Source: Kluyvera sp036759925
GTDB lineage: Bacteria > Pseudomonadota > Gammaproteobacteria > Enterobacterales > Enterobacteriaceae
Direction of reading: 5' to 3'
Assembly: GCF_036759925.1 (NCBI RefSeq)
Contig: NZ_JAPKIB010000001.1
Span: 310,001 to 374,000, forward strand
DNA: 64,000 nucleotides
The notes below the pieces were generated by a model. The model was not told the DNA's origin, ran no database searches, and saw only the letters and a program-made list of their open reading frames with translations. Positions 43,840 to 52,479 of the stretch are shown in pieces. Within the stretch, counting starts at the first letter, position 1, and each line of letters begins with the position of its first letter. A program made the position numbers and the translations under genes.

Positions 43840-45198
43840 TTATGCGACGTCTTCGTACTGCGGAACCGGGTTGCGGAAACGCTTGGTCACGCACGCCAGG
43901 TACAGCAAGCCAATGGAGCCCCAAATCAGGCCCAGAATCATTGAGCTCTGCTCCAGGTTAATCCACAGTGCGCCAACGGTCAGCGCACCGCACACTGGCA
44001 ATACCAAGTACTGGAAGTGGTCTTTCAGCGTCTTGTTACGCTTCTCGCGGATCCAGAACTGCGAAATCACGGAGAGGTTAACGAAGGTGAATGCCACCAG
44101 CGCACCGAAGTTGATCAGCGCCGTTGCGGTGACCAGGTCGAACTTAATCGCCAGCAGTGCAATCGCGCCAACCAGCAGCACGTTGAACGCTGGAGTACGC
44201 CATTTCGGATGCACATAGCCGAAGAAGCTGTTCGGGAACACGCCGTCACGGCCCATCACGTACATCAGACGCGATACGCCGGCATGCGCCGCCATACCCG
44301 ATGCCAGCACGGTCACGCTGGAGAAGATCAGCACACCCCACTGGAAGGTTTTACCCGCAACGTACAGCATTATTTCAGGCTGAGACGCGTCCGGGTCCTT
44401 AAAGCGGGAGATATCCGGGAAGTACAGCTGCAGGAAGTAAGATGCACCGATAAAGATCATCCCGCCAATCAGCGCGGTCAGGAAGATAGCTTTCGGGATC
44501 ACACGTTCTGCGTCTTTGGTCTCTTCAGACAGCGAAGAGATGCCGTCGAAGCCCAGGAACGAGAAGCACAGGATGGTTGCGCCGGTAATCATCGGCACCA
44601 CGTGCGCGCCTTCGGACCAGAACGGACGGGTGCTGGTCAGCGTACCTGCGCCTTCACCGTGCATCACACCGTAAATGATCAGGCCAACGATGACCGCCAC
44701 GATACCCATCTGCAGAACCACAATCAGCGTGTTGAAGTTCGCCACGGCTTTGATGCTGCGCAGGTTAGAGATGGTCATAAAGGCCACCAGCGCGACAACA
44801 AAGATCCACGATGGTACAGAAGGCATCAGCGCTTCAAAGTAAATTTTAGCCAGCAGAATGTTGATCATCGGCATGAACAGGTAGTCCAGCAGCGATGACC
44901 AGCCAACCATAAAGCCAACGACCGGGCTAATGGATTTCTGGGCATAGGTGTATGCAGAGCCAGCGGACGGGAACCGGCGAACCAGTTTACCGTAGCTTAG
45001 CGCTGTAAAAAGAATCGCGATCAGCGCAAAGGCATACGCCGTTGCAACGTGACCGTCGGTAAGGCCAGATACGATACCGAACGTATCGAACAGCGTCATT
45101 GGCTGCATATAGGCCAGGCCCATCATGACAACCGGAATCAGCGTAAGCGTTTTACGCAATTCCACGCGAGAGGTGTTTGGAGTAACGTTATTTGACAC
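43840..45198 (-). CDS. plaP: PlaP (YeeF), low-affinity putrescine importer
   Basis: 452 residues, equal to E. coli PlaP. An amino acid-polyamine-organocation transporter with 12 helices: VVMMGLAYMQPMTLFDTFGIVSGLTDGHV in helix 1 and TGATILCFSFLGFDGISSLSEETKDAERVIPKAIFLTAL in helix 6 are the substrate-binding segments. It takes up putrescine by proton symport and is linked to pili-driven surface motility in E. coli. The start is GTG at 45198 after AGGAGA; the longer frame to 45231 is rejected. The yoeI stop codon overlaps its start. Confidence 0.95.
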   Translation of the reverse strand: MSNNVTPNTSRVELRKTLTLIPVVMMGLAYMQPMTLFDTFGIVSGLTDGHVATAYAFALIAILFTALSYGKLVRRFPSAGSAYTYAQKSISPVVGFMVGWSSLLDYLFMPMINILLAKIYFEALMPSVPSWIFVVALVAFMTISNLRSIKAVANFNTLIVVLQMGIVAVIVGLIIYGVMHGEGAGTLTSTRPFWSEGAHVVPMITGATILCFSFLGFDGISSLSEETKDAERVIPKAIFLTALIGGMIFIGASYFLQLYFPDISRFKDPDASQPEIMLYVAGKTFQWGVLIFSSVTVLASGMAAHAGVSRLMYVMGRDGVFPNSFFGYVHPKWRTPAFNVLLVGAIALLAIKFDLVTATALINFGALVAFTFVNLSVISQFWIREKRNKTLKDHFQYLVLPVCGALTVGALWINLEQSSMILGLIWGSIGLLYLACVTKRFRNPVPQYEDVA

Positions 45199-45250
45199 GG
45201 TGAGTCTCCTGTACGGCGACTGCCGGTGCAAAAAAGAAAAATTGCCCCAT
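45188..45250 (-). CDS. yoeI: Small protein YoeI, upstream of and overlapping plaP
   Basis: A 20-codon frame beginning MGQFFFFAPAVAV, then a polar tail and TAA. From memory the E. coli small protein YoeI is also 20 residues, begins MGQFF, and lies just before plaP (yeeF). GAGGA lies about ten bases upstream. The frame runs through the plaP ribosome site and stops 11 bases past its GTG, so plaP translation may depend on translation of this peptide. The aromatic hydrophobic start suggests membrane association. Function not known to me. Confidence 0.7.
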   Translation of the reverse strand: MGQFFFFAPAVAVQETHRVK

Positions 45251-45357
45251 TTTTTTTCTGTTTCCTCAGCGACAACAACTGTCGTTTTTTAAGTAAATAT
45301 CTATCCGGTACGAAGCCCGGCCTCTTTTATTGGATGGTTGTTTTGATGTAAAAAAAT

Positions 45358-45382
45358 AACCGACGTGGCAATCACGTCGGTT
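45358..45382 (-). terminator. Intrinsic terminator-like hairpin in the plaP leader (distal)
   Basis: AACCGACGTG and CACGTCGGTT form a perfect 10-bp stem, loop GCAAT on the + strand; on the minus strand AUUUUUUU follows. It lies about 160 bases before plaP. It could stop transcripts entering from upstream, or form part of leader control. Confidence 0.75.
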
Positions 45383-45389
45383 AGTCTCA

Positions 45390-45432
45390 TTTTTTACATT
45401 CGACATATTTTGCACCAAACGAATGTAAAAAA
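45390..45432. repeat. 13-bp perfect inverted repeat in the plaP leader
   Basis: TTTTTTACATTCG (45390-45402) and CGAATGTAAAAAA (45420-45432) with a 17-base loop. Its right arm overlaps the U-run of the proximal terminator, so the two structures could interact. Confidence 0.75.
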
Positions 45433-45435
45433 ACA

Positions 45436-45479
45436 AGCCGGTGAGAGAAGTAATAATGCGACTTCTCATCCAACCGGCT
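45436..45479 (-). terminator. Intrinsic terminator-like hairpin in the plaP leader (proximal)
   Basis: On the minus strand AGCCGG...CCGGCT (6 bp) encloses GAGAAGT...ACTTCTC (7 bp), followed by GUUUUUUU. It lies 160 bases after yeeZ, so it may end the yeeZ transcript or attenuate a plaP leader. Confidence 0.65.
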
Positions 45480-45638
45480 GATTAACAAGCAATCTCTAAA
45501 GCAGCGTGAACATTTATAGCACTTTTTGCTAAAACGCAATTGGCTGCCATAGCCAATAACCATGCAAAAAGTGTATTTATTTATATGTTAAATGATTTGG
45601 CGACAGCGGCTACGCCATCGCCAGATGTCAATGAGACG

Positions 45639-46460
45639 CTACTCCAGAGGCATTCTCAATGGGTCAGGGAATTGATATTCAAAGCCTAATTCGCGACAGA
45701 TACGACTACCGTCGATAATTTTCCCCTGCCCTTTACCGCTGTCGCTAAACACGGGTACCGCCAGTCCAAGCTCACGTGCCATCTGCGGATAAAAAACGCC
45801 GCGTGCAGGATGCTGTGGAGCACAGATATTGTAGATATGCCCGCCTTTCGGTGCCTGCAACAGCAGCGTAATAGCCGCAATCACATCTTCCAGATGCACC
45901 AGGTTGACCCCCTGCAGCCCGTCCGATGCCGATTTTCCGGCAAAGAAACGGCCCGGATGACGCTCCGGCCCAACCAGCCCGGCCAGGCGCAGAATATCAA
46001 CCGACGTCCCCGGCAGCTGATGTAGCCAGTCCTCTAACTCCTTCAGCACCCTGCCGCTGGCGGTTACCGGGTTACGAGGCGAACTTTCTTTGACCGTCCC
46101 TTCTTCATTACCGTATACCGAGGTCGAGCTGGTAAAGATAATGCGCGGGATATGGTGCGCCAGCGCCGAGTCTACGATCTCCTGCACCGCCTGATGGTAA
46201 AAATCTTCCCCCGGGCCACTACGACGCGCCGGTAAGGTAATCACCAGCGCATCAACATTCATTAACGCATCGAGGTCATCAGCCTCGCATACCAACTGTG
46301 GGTCGAGCCGCAACGGATAGCTATCAATCCCGCACATCCGTGCTGCTTCCACGCCGTCCTCAGTCGTTTTACTGCCGGTCACCTGCCAGCCACGCGCCAT
46401 CAACGACAGCGCTAGCGGCATACCCAGCCACCCTAAACCGACGATTGCCACTTTCTTCAT
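45639..46460 (-). CDS. yeeZ: YeeZ, NAD(P)-binding epimerase-like protein
   Basis: 273 residues (E. coli 274). Rossmann motif VAIVGLGWLGMPLA near the start, then FTSSTSVYGNEEGTVKE typical of extended short-chain dehydrogenase/epimerases, and GVNLVHLEDVIAAITLLLQAP. The substrate is unknown. The ATG at 46460 follows AGGAGA. In E. coli yeeY lies between plaP and yeeZ; here it is absent. Divergent from the his operon. Confidence 0.92.
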   Translation of the reverse strand: MKKVAIVGLGWLGMPLALSLMARGWQVTGSKTTEDGVEAARMCGIDSYPLRLDPQLVCEADDLDALMNVDALVITLPARRSGPGEDFYHQAVQEIVDSALAHHIPRIIFTSSTSVYGNEEGTVKESSPRNPVTASGRVLKELEDWLHQLPGTSVDILRLAGLVGPERHPGRFFAGKSASDGLQGVNLVHLEDVIAAITLLLQAPKGGHIYNICAPQHPARGVFYPQMARELGLAVPVFSDSGKGQGKIIDGSRICRELGFEYQFPDPLRMPLE

Positions 46461-46570
46461 TGCGCTATCTCCTGGTTCTTGCCGCACTACCTTTATAAGG
46501 CTACGCCACCACGATAAAACTGACAATTTATAGTCGCTACATGAATTGATTTAATGAATGTAAAAAGCGC

Positions 46571-46600
46571 TTGCGTTCAATGACAAAAGTGGTTTAGGTT
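46571..46600 (+). promoter_or_regulatory. his operon promoter
   Basis: TTGCGT at 46571-46576 and TAGGTT at 46595-46600, spacer 18. TAGGTT followed by AAAAGACATCA resembles the Salmonella/E. coli hisP -10 and its stringent-response discriminator. Confidence 0.75.
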
Positions 46601-46638
46601 AAAAGACATCAAGTGAATAGTCATTCAACGAGAAATTT

Positions 46639-46689
46639 ATGAGCCGCGTTCAATTTAAACACCACCATCATCACCATCACCCTGACTAG
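46639..46689 (+). CDS. hisL: HisL, his operon leader peptide
   Basis: Sixteen codons, MSRVQFK followed by seven consecutive histidines and PD. Ribosome stalling on the histidine run when His-tRNA is scarce prevents formation of the attenuator and allows transcription of the his genes. Confidence 0.98.
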   Translation: MSRVQFKHHHHHHHPD

Positions 46690-46750
46690 TCTTTCAGGCG
46701 ATGTGTGCTGGGAGACATTCAGATCTTCCAGTGGTGCATGAACGCAAGAG

Positions 46751-46786
46751 AGCCCCCGGAAGATATCTTCCGGGGGCTTTTTTTTT
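46751..46786 (+). terminator. his attenuator terminator
   Basis: AGCCCCCGGAAGA and its complement form a very stable stem with a minimal loop, followed by nine T (46778-46786), 35 bases before hisG. The alternative antiterminator pairings lie between hisL and this stem. Confidence 0.93.
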
Positions 46787-46820
46787 GAACCAAATTCAGC
46801 AGGGTAATGAGGAATAGAGA

Positions 46821-47720
46821 ATGTTAGATAACAGCCGTTTACGCATAGCTATGCAGAAATCAGGTCGCCTGAGCGATGATTCACGCGAATTACTGGCCCG
46901 TTGTGGCATCAAAATTAATCTCCACACCCAGCGCCTGATTGCGATGGCGGAGAACATGCCGATCGACATCCTGCGCGTACGTGATGACGATATCCCAGGC
47001 CTGATTATGGACGGCGTCGTCGACCTCGGCATTATCGGTGAAAACGTGCTGGAAGAAGAGCTGCTGAGCCGCCGCGCCCAGGGTGAAGACCCGCGCTACT
47101 TTACCCTGCGTCGTCTGGATTTCGGCGGCTGCCGCCTGTCTCTCGCCACCCCGGCGGACGAAGCGTGGAACGGCCCGGCCGCACTCGACGGCAAACGTAT
47201 CGCCACCTCTTACCCACACCTGCTGAAGCGTTACCTCGACCAGAAAGGCATCAGCTTTAAATCCTGTCTGCTGAACGGTTCCGTTGAAGTCGCCCCGCGC
47301 GCTGGCCTCGCTGACGCCATTTGTGACCTGGTCTCTACCGGCGCGACGCTAGAAGCCAACGGCCTGCGTGAAGTGGAAGTGATGTTCCGCTCTAAAGCCT
47401 GCCTGATTCAGCGCGACGGCGAGATGAGCGAAGCCAAACAGCAGCTGATCGACCGTCTGTTAACCCGTATTCAAGGCGTGATTCAGGCTCGCGAATCGAA
47501 ATACATCATGATGCACGCGCCAACCGAGCGTCTGGATGAAGTTATCGCCCTGTTGCCTGGCGCTGAGCGTCCAACCATTCTGCCGCTGGCTGGCGATAAG
47601 CAACGCGTAGCCATGCACATGGTGAGCAGCGAAACCCTGTTCTGGGAAACCATGGAAAAACTGAAGGCCCTGGGTGCCAGCTCTATTCTGGTGCTGCCAA
47701 TTGAGAAGATGATGGAGTAA
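46821..47720 (+). CDS. hisG: HisG, ATP phosphoribosyltransferase
   Basis: 299 residues, the E. coli length. First step of histidine synthesis: ATP plus PRPP gives phosphoribosyl-ATP. It begins MLDNSRLRIAMQKSGRLSDDSRELLARCGI, has the PRPP-site segment DLVSTGATLEANGLRE, and the C-terminal ACT-like domain that binds histidine for feedback inhibition (long-form hexameric HisG). Five bases separate it from hisD. Confidence 0.98.
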   Translation: MLDNSRLRIAMQKSGRLSDDSRELLARCGIKINLHTQRLIAMAENMPIDILRVRDDDIPGLIMDGVVDLGIIGENVLEEELLSRRAQGEDPRYFTLRRLDFGGCRLSLATPADEAWNGPAALDGKRIATSYPHLLKRYLDQKGISFKSCLLNGSVEVAPRAGLADAICDLVSTGATLEANGLREVEVMFRSKACLIQRDGEMSEAKQQLIDRLLTRIQGVIQARESKYIMMHAPTERLDEVIALLPGAERPTILPLAGDKQRVAMHMVSSETLFWETMEKLKALGASSILVLPIEKMME

Positions 47721-47725
47721 TCGCC

Positions 47726-49030
47726 ATGAGCTTCAATACCCTGATTGACTGGAATAGCTGTAGCCCCGAACAACAGCAAGCGCTGCTGATGCGCCCGGCC
47801 ATCTCCGCCTCCGACAGCATCACCCGTACGGTGGCAGAGATTCTGGAAAACGTTAAAGCCAACGGCGACAGCGCGCTGCGTGAATACAGTGCGAAGTTTG
47901 ATAAAACCGAAGTCGGCGCGCTGAAAGTTACCGCAGAAGAAATTCAACAAGCCAGCGGCCGCCTGAGCGATAAGCTCAAGCAGGCAATGCAGGCGGCGGT
48001 TCGCAATATCGATACCTTCCACACGGCACAGATTCTGCCGCCGGTGGATATCGAAACCCAGCCGGGCGTGCGCTGCCAGCAGGTTACCCGCCCTATCGCC
48101 TCGGTTGGCCTTTATATTCCAGGCGGCTCAGCGCCGCTGTTCTCTACCGTGTTAATGCTGGCCACCCCGGCACGTATCGCTGGCTGCAAAAAAGTGGTGC
48201 TCTGTTCACCACCGCCGATTGCCGATGAGATCCTGTATGCCGCACAGCTTTGTGGCGTAGAGAACGTCTATAAAGTCGGTGGCGCGCAGGCGATTGCCGC
48301 ACTGGCGCTGGGCACCGAATCCATTCCGAAGGTCGATAAAATCTTCGGGCCAGGCAACGCCTACGTTACCGAAGCGAAACGCCAGGTCAGCCAGCGTCTC
48401 GACGGCGCGGCGATTGATATGCCAGCTGGCCCGTCTGAAGTGCTGGTGATTGCCGACAGCGGCGCCACACCAGATTTTATCGCCTCTGATCTGCTGTCTC
48501 AGGCGGAGCACGGCCCGGATTCCCAGGTTATCCTGCTCACCCCGGACGCGAAGATTGCCGAAGGCGTCGCCGAAGCCGTAGAACGCCAACTTGCCGAACT
48601 GTCCCGCGCCAACACCGCGCGTCAGGCACTTTCCGCCAGCCGCCTGATCGTGGCAAAAGATCTGGCGCAGTGCGTGGCTATCTCTAACGCCTACGGCCCG
48701 GAACACCTGATTATTCAGACCCGCAACGCCCGTGAATTGGTTGACGACATCACCAGCGCTGGTTCGGTCTTCCTCGGCGACTGGTCGCCTGAGTCCGCTG
48801 GCGACTACGCCTCCGGCACCAATCACGTGCTGCCGACCTACGGCTACACCTCAACCTGCTCAAGCCTGGGGCTGGCCGATTTCCAGAAACGGATGACCGT
48901 GCAGGAACTGTCCCGCGAAGGCTTTAGCGCTCTCGCCGCGACGATTGAAACGCTGGCCGCCGCCGAGCTGCTGACCGCCCACAAAAATGCCGTCACCCTG
49001 CGCGTAAACGCCCTGAAGGAGCAAGCATGA
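47726..49030 (+). CDS. hisD: HisD, histidinol dehydrogenase
   Basis: 434 residues. Last two steps: oxidation of L-histidinol to histidine with two NAD. Family signatures are SVGLYIPGGSAPLFSTVLM, IFGPGNAYVTEAKRQV, AIDMPAGPSEVLVIAD and zinc-site residues in QAEHGPDSQ and SGTNHVLPTYGYT. The stop overlaps the hisC start by ATGA. Confidence 0.98.
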   Translation: MSFNTLIDWNSCSPEQQQALLMRPAISASDSITRTVAEILENVKANGDSALREYSAKFDKTEVGALKVTAEEIQQASGRLSDKLKQAMQAAVRNIDTFHTAQILPPVDIETQPGVRCQQVTRPIASVGLYIPGGSAPLFSTVLMLATPARIAGCKKVVLCSPPPIADEILYAAQLCGVENVYKVGGAQAIAALALGTESIPKVDKIFGPGNAYVTEAKRQVSQRLDGAAIDMPAGPSEVLVIADSGATPDFIASDLLSQAEHGPDSQVILLTPDAKIAEGVAEAVERQLAELSRANTARQALSASRLIVAKDLAQCVAISNAYGPEHLIIQTRNARELVDDITSAGSVFLGDWSPESAGDYASGTNHVLPTYGYTSTCSSLGLADFQKRMTVQELSREGFSALAATIETLAAAELLTAHKNAVTLRVNALKEQA

Positions 49031-50088
49031 GCATTGAACAGTTAGCCCGCGACAACGTTCGCGCCCTGACCCCGTATCAGTCGGCCCGCCGTCTTGGCGG
49101 CAAAGGTGACGTCTGGCTGAACGCCAATGAATACCCGACGGCGGTGCCTTTCGAACTGAGCCAGCAGACACTGAACCGCTACCCGGAATGTCAGCCTAAA
49201 GCGGTAATTGAAAACTATGCCGCCTATGCAGGCGTAAAACCAACGCAGGTACTGGTCAGCCGCGGCGCGGACGAAGGTATTGAACTGCTGGTGCGCGCCT
49301 TCTGTGAACCAGGCCGTGATGCGGTACTGTTCTGCCCGCCGACCTACGGCATGTACAGCGTCAGCGCTGAAACCATCGGCGTAGAATGCCGCACCGTACC
49401 GGCCAAAGCCGACTGGCAGCTCGACCTACCGGCGATTGCCGATAGCCTGACCAACGTGAAAGTGGTCTACGTCTGTAGCCCAAACAACCCGACCGGGCAG
49501 ATTATTAACCCGCAGGATTTTCGCACCCTGCTGGAGATGACCCGCGATAACGCGCTGGTCGTTGCCGATGAAGCCTATATTGAGTTCTGCCCTCAGGCGA
49601 CGCTGACAGGATGGCTGGCAGAGTACCCGCACCTGGTCATTCTGCGAACCCTCTCCAAAGCGTTTGCTCTGGCTGGCCTGCGCTGCGGCTTTACGCTCGC
49701 CAATGAGGAAGTGATTGCCTTATTAATGAAGGTGATTGCTCCGTATCCACTGTCGACCCCGGTTGCCGATATCGCCGCCCAGGCGCTTAGCGCGCAGGGG
49801 ATTACCTCGATGCGCGAACGCGTGGCGCAGATCTTAAGCGAGCGCGAGTACCTGGTGGAGGCGCTGCGCACCATCGACTGCGTTGAGCAGGTTTTTGATT
49901 CCGAGACCAACTACGTACTGGCTCGTATCAAAGCCTCAAGTAGCGTATTTAAATCTTTGTGGGATCAGGGCATTATCTTACGAGACCAGAATAAACAACC
50001 TTCTTTAAGCGGCTGTTTGCGCATCACTATCGGCACGCGTGCTGAGAGCCAGCGCGTGATTGACGCTTTGAAAGCGGAGACCGTATGA
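49027..50088 (+). CDS. hisC: HisC, histidinol-phosphate aminotransferase
   Basis: 353 residues, PLP-dependent fold type I. VYVCSPNNPTGQIINPQDF, VVADEAYIEFCP and RTLSKAFALAGLRCGF (PLP lysine in TLSKAF) are visible. It transaminates imidazole-acetol phosphate with glutamate. Four-base overlaps with hisD and hisB indicate translational coupling. Confidence 0.98.
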   Translation: MSIEQLARDNVRALTPYQSARRLGGKGDVWLNANEYPTAVPFELSQQTLNRYPECQPKAVIENYAAYAGVKPTQVLVSRGADEGIELLVRAFCEPGRDAVLFCPPTYGMYSVSAETIGVECRTVPAKADWQLDLPAIADSLTNVKVVYVCSPNNPTGQIINPQDFRTLLEMTRDNALVVADEAYIEFCPQATLTGWLAEYPHLVILRTLSKAFALAGLRCGFTLANEEVIALLMKVIAPYPLSTPVADIAAQALSAQGITSMRERVAQILSEREYLVEALRTIDCVEQVFDSETNYVLARIKASSSVFKSLWDQGIILRDQNKQPSLSGCLRITIGTRAESQRVIDALKAETV

Positions 50089-51152
50089 CCCAGAAGTTTC
50101 TCTTTATCGATCGCGATGGCACCCTGATTTCTGAACCACCAAGCGACTATCAGGTAGACCGTTTTGATAAGTTGGCCTTCGAGCCCGACGCTATTCCGGT
50201 CCTGCTGCAGCTGCAAAAAGCGGGCTATAAGCTGGTGATGATCACCAACCAGGACGGACTGGGTACCGACAGCTTCCCGCAGGCAGACTTCGACGGCCCG
50301 CACAACCTGATGATGCAGATTTTCACCTCTCAGGGCGTGGTTTTTGACGATGTGCTGATCTGCCCACACCTGCCGGCCGACAACTGCGAATGCCGCAAGC
50401 CGAAAACTCAGCTGGTCACCGCCTGGCTGGCGAATGAAGTGATGGACACCGCCAACAGCTACGTGATTGGCGACCGCGCTACCGACATTGAGCTAGCGAC
50501 TAACATGGGCATTACCGGCCTGCGCTATCACCGCGACACGCTGAACTGGGCGATGATCGGCGAGCAGTTGACCCGCCGTGACCGCTACGCACACATCGAG
50601 CGTAACACCCGCGAAACGCAGATTGACGTGGAAGTGTGGCTCGACCGTGAAGGCGGCAGCAAAATCAACACCGGCGTCGGCTTCTTCGACCACATGCTGG
50701 ATCAGATTGCCACCCACGGCGGTTTCCGCATGAACATCACCGTGAAGGGCGACCTGTATATCGACGATCACCACACGGTAGAAGATACCGGTCTGGCGCT
50801 CGGCGAAGCGCTGAAGGCGGCGCTTGGCGATAAGCGCGGCATCAACCGCTTCGGCTTTGTGCTGCCAATGGATGAATGTCTGGCGCGCTGCGCGCTGGAT
50901 ATCTCCGGCCGCCCGCACCTGGAATATAAAGCCGAGTTCACCTACCAGCGCGTAGGCGACCTCAGCACCGAGATGATCGAGCACTTCTTCCGCTCGCTCT
51001 CCTACGCGATGGGCATCACGCTGCACCTGAAAACCAAGGGCAAAAACGATCACCACCGCGTAGAAAGCCTGTTCAAAGTTTTCGGCCGTACTCTGCGCCA
51101 GGCGATTCGCGTAGACGGCAACACCCTTCCCTCCTCAAAAGGAGTGCTGTGA
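50085..51152 (+). CDS. hisB: HisB, bifunctional imidazoleglycerol-phosphate dehydratase / histidinol phosphatase
   Basis: 355 residues. The N-terminal HAD phosphatase has FIDRDGTLISEPP and CPHLPADNCECRKPK, the cysteines binding zinc; the C-terminal dehydratase has GVGFFDHMLDQIATHGGF, DDHHTVEDTGLALGEAL and the matching HHRVESLFKVFGRTLRQAI manganese ligands. The fusion is typical of gamma-proteobacteria. The stop and hisH ATG overlap in TGATG. Confidence 0.98.
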   Translation: MTQKFLFIDRDGTLISEPPSDYQVDRFDKLAFEPDAIPVLLQLQKAGYKLVMITNQDGLGTDSFPQADFDGPHNLMMQIFTSQGVVFDDVLICPHLPADNCECRKPKTQLVTAWLANEVMDTANSYVIGDRATDIELATNMGITGLRYHRDTLNWAMIGEQLTRRDRYAHIERNTRETQIDVEVWLDREGGSKINTGVGFFDHMLDQIATHGGFRMNITVKGDLYIDDHHTVEDTGLALGEALKAALGDKRGINRFGFVLPMDECLARCALDISGRPHLEYKAEFTYQRVGDLSTEMIEHFFRSLSYAMGITLHLKTKGKNDHHRVESLFKVFGRTLRQAIRVDGNTLPSSKGVL

Positions 51153-51742
51153 TGAACGTGGTTGTCCTGGATACCGGCTGCGCGAACCTCAATTCGGTGA
51201 AGTCAGCGATTGCCCGCCACGGCTATGAGCCGGTGGTCAGCCGCGACCCGGAGGTGGTGCTGCGCGCGGATAAGCTTTTTCTGCCAGGCGTCGGCACGGC
51301 GCAGGCCGCCATGGACCAGATTCGCGAGCGCGAGCTGGTCGAGTTGATTAAGGCTTGTACTCAGCCAGTACTGGGGATCTGCCTTGGCATGCAGCTATTG
51401 GGCCGCCGCAGTGAAGAGACGAACGGTGTTGACCTGCTCGGTATCATCGACCAGGACGTGCCGAAGATGACCGACTTTGGTCTGCCGCTGCCGCACATGG
51501 GCTGGAACCGTGTCTACCCGAAAGCGGGTGACCGCCTGTTCCGCGGCATTGAGGACGGCGCGTACTTTTACTTCGTTCACAGCTACGCCATGCCGGTCAA
51601 CGAGTACACCATCGCCCAATGCAACTATGGCGAGCCGTTCACTGCCGCCGTGCAGAAAGATAACTTTTACGGCGTGCAGTTCCACCCGGAGCGCTCGGGT
51701 AGCGCGGGTGCACAGCTGCTGAAAAACTTCCTGGAGATGTAA
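51152..51742 (+). CDS. hisH: HisH, imidazole glycerol phosphate synthase glutaminase subunit
   Basis: 196 residues. Class I glutamine amidotransferase: nucleophile in LGICLGMQLLG and HPE in VQFHPERSG. It supplies ammonia through a tunnel to HisF. The ATG at 51152 matches the E. coli start; a GTG one codon earlier is ignored. The TAATG overlap with hisA keeps the genes coupled. Confidence 0.97.
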   Translation: MNVVVLDTGCANLNSVKSAIARHGYEPVVSRDPEVVLRADKLFLPGVGTAQAAMDQIRERELVELIKACTQPVLGICLGMQLLGRRSEETNGVDLLGIIDQDVPKMTDFGLPLPHMGWNRVYPKAGDRLFRGIEDGAYFYFVHSYAMPVNEYTIAQCNYGEPFTAAVQKDNFYGVQFHPERSGSAGAQLLKNFLEM

Positions 51743-52479
51743 TGATCATTCCTGCTTTAGATTTGATTAACGGCACCGTAGTGCGTCTCCATCAGGGCGA
51801 TTACGGTCAGCAGCGCGACTACGGCAACGACCCGCTGCCGCGTCTGCAGGACTATGCGGCACAGGGCGCGGAAGTGCTGCACCTGGTCGATTTAACCGGC
51901 GCGAAAGACCCGGCCCAGCGGCAAATCCCTTTGTTGAAAACGCTGGTTGCCGGGGTGAAGGTGCCGGTACAGGTTGGCGGCGGCGTGCGGACTGAAGAAG
52001 ATGTCGCCGCCCTGCTCGACGCGGGTGTCGCCCGTGTCGTTGTGGGATCAACGGCGGTGAAGTCCCCGGATGTGGTCAAAGGCTGGTTTAAACGTTTTGG
52101 CGCCGAGCACCTGGTGCTGGCACTGGACGTGCGTATTGATGAAAACGGCACTAAACAGGTGGCGGTTAGCGGCTGGCAGGAAAACTCCGGCGTGACGCTG
52201 GAAGCACTGGTTGAAACCTATCTGCCGGTTGGCCTGCAGCACGTGCTGTGCACCGATATATCCCGCGACGGCACGCTGGCCGGCTCTAACGTCTCGCTGT
52301 ATGAAGAAGTCTGCGCCCGCTACCCGCAGGTGGCATTCCAGTCTTCCGGCGGCATTGGCGACCTCAATGATATCGCCGCCCTACGCGGCACCGGCGTGCG
52401 CGGCGTGATTGTCGGTCGCGCGCTGTTGGAAGGAAAATTCAACGTAACGGAGGCCATCCAATGCTGGCAAAACGGATAA
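51742..52479 (+). CDS. hisA: HisA, phosphoribosylformimino-AICAR-phosphate isomerase
   Basis: 245 residues, a beta/alpha barrel: MIIPALDLINGTVVRLHQGDYGQ contains the catalytic aspartate, and HVLCTDISRDGTLAGSN the second, with QVGGGVRTEEDVAALLDAG and SSGGIGDLNDI phosphate-binding loops. It isomerises ProFAR to PRFAR. Overlaps hisF by 19 bases. Confidence 0.98.
   Translation: MIIPALDLINGTVVRLHQGDYGQQRDYGNDPLPRLQDYAAQGAEVLHLVDLTGAKDPAQRQIPLLKTLVAGVKVPVQVGGGVRTEEDVAALLDAGVARVVVGSTAVKSPDVVKGWFKRFGAEHLVLALDVRIDENGTKQVAVSGWQENSGVTLEALVETYLPVGLQHVLCTDISRDGTLAGSNVSLYEEVCARYPQVAFQSSGGIGDLNDIAALRGTGVRGVIVGRALLEGKFNVTEAIQCWQNG

Noticed and set aside
44017..44898. 293-codon open frame on the + strand
   Set aside because: Antisense of plaP with shadow-type composition.
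45266..45469. 67-codon frame on the - strand in the plaP leader
   Set aside because: It runs through all the hairpins and its composition is not protein-like; the first codons might form a leader peptide, but that is unsupported.
46639..46689. Run of seven histidine codons that looks like an affinity tag
   Set aside because: It is the natural hisL leader peptide in its correct place before the his attenuator.
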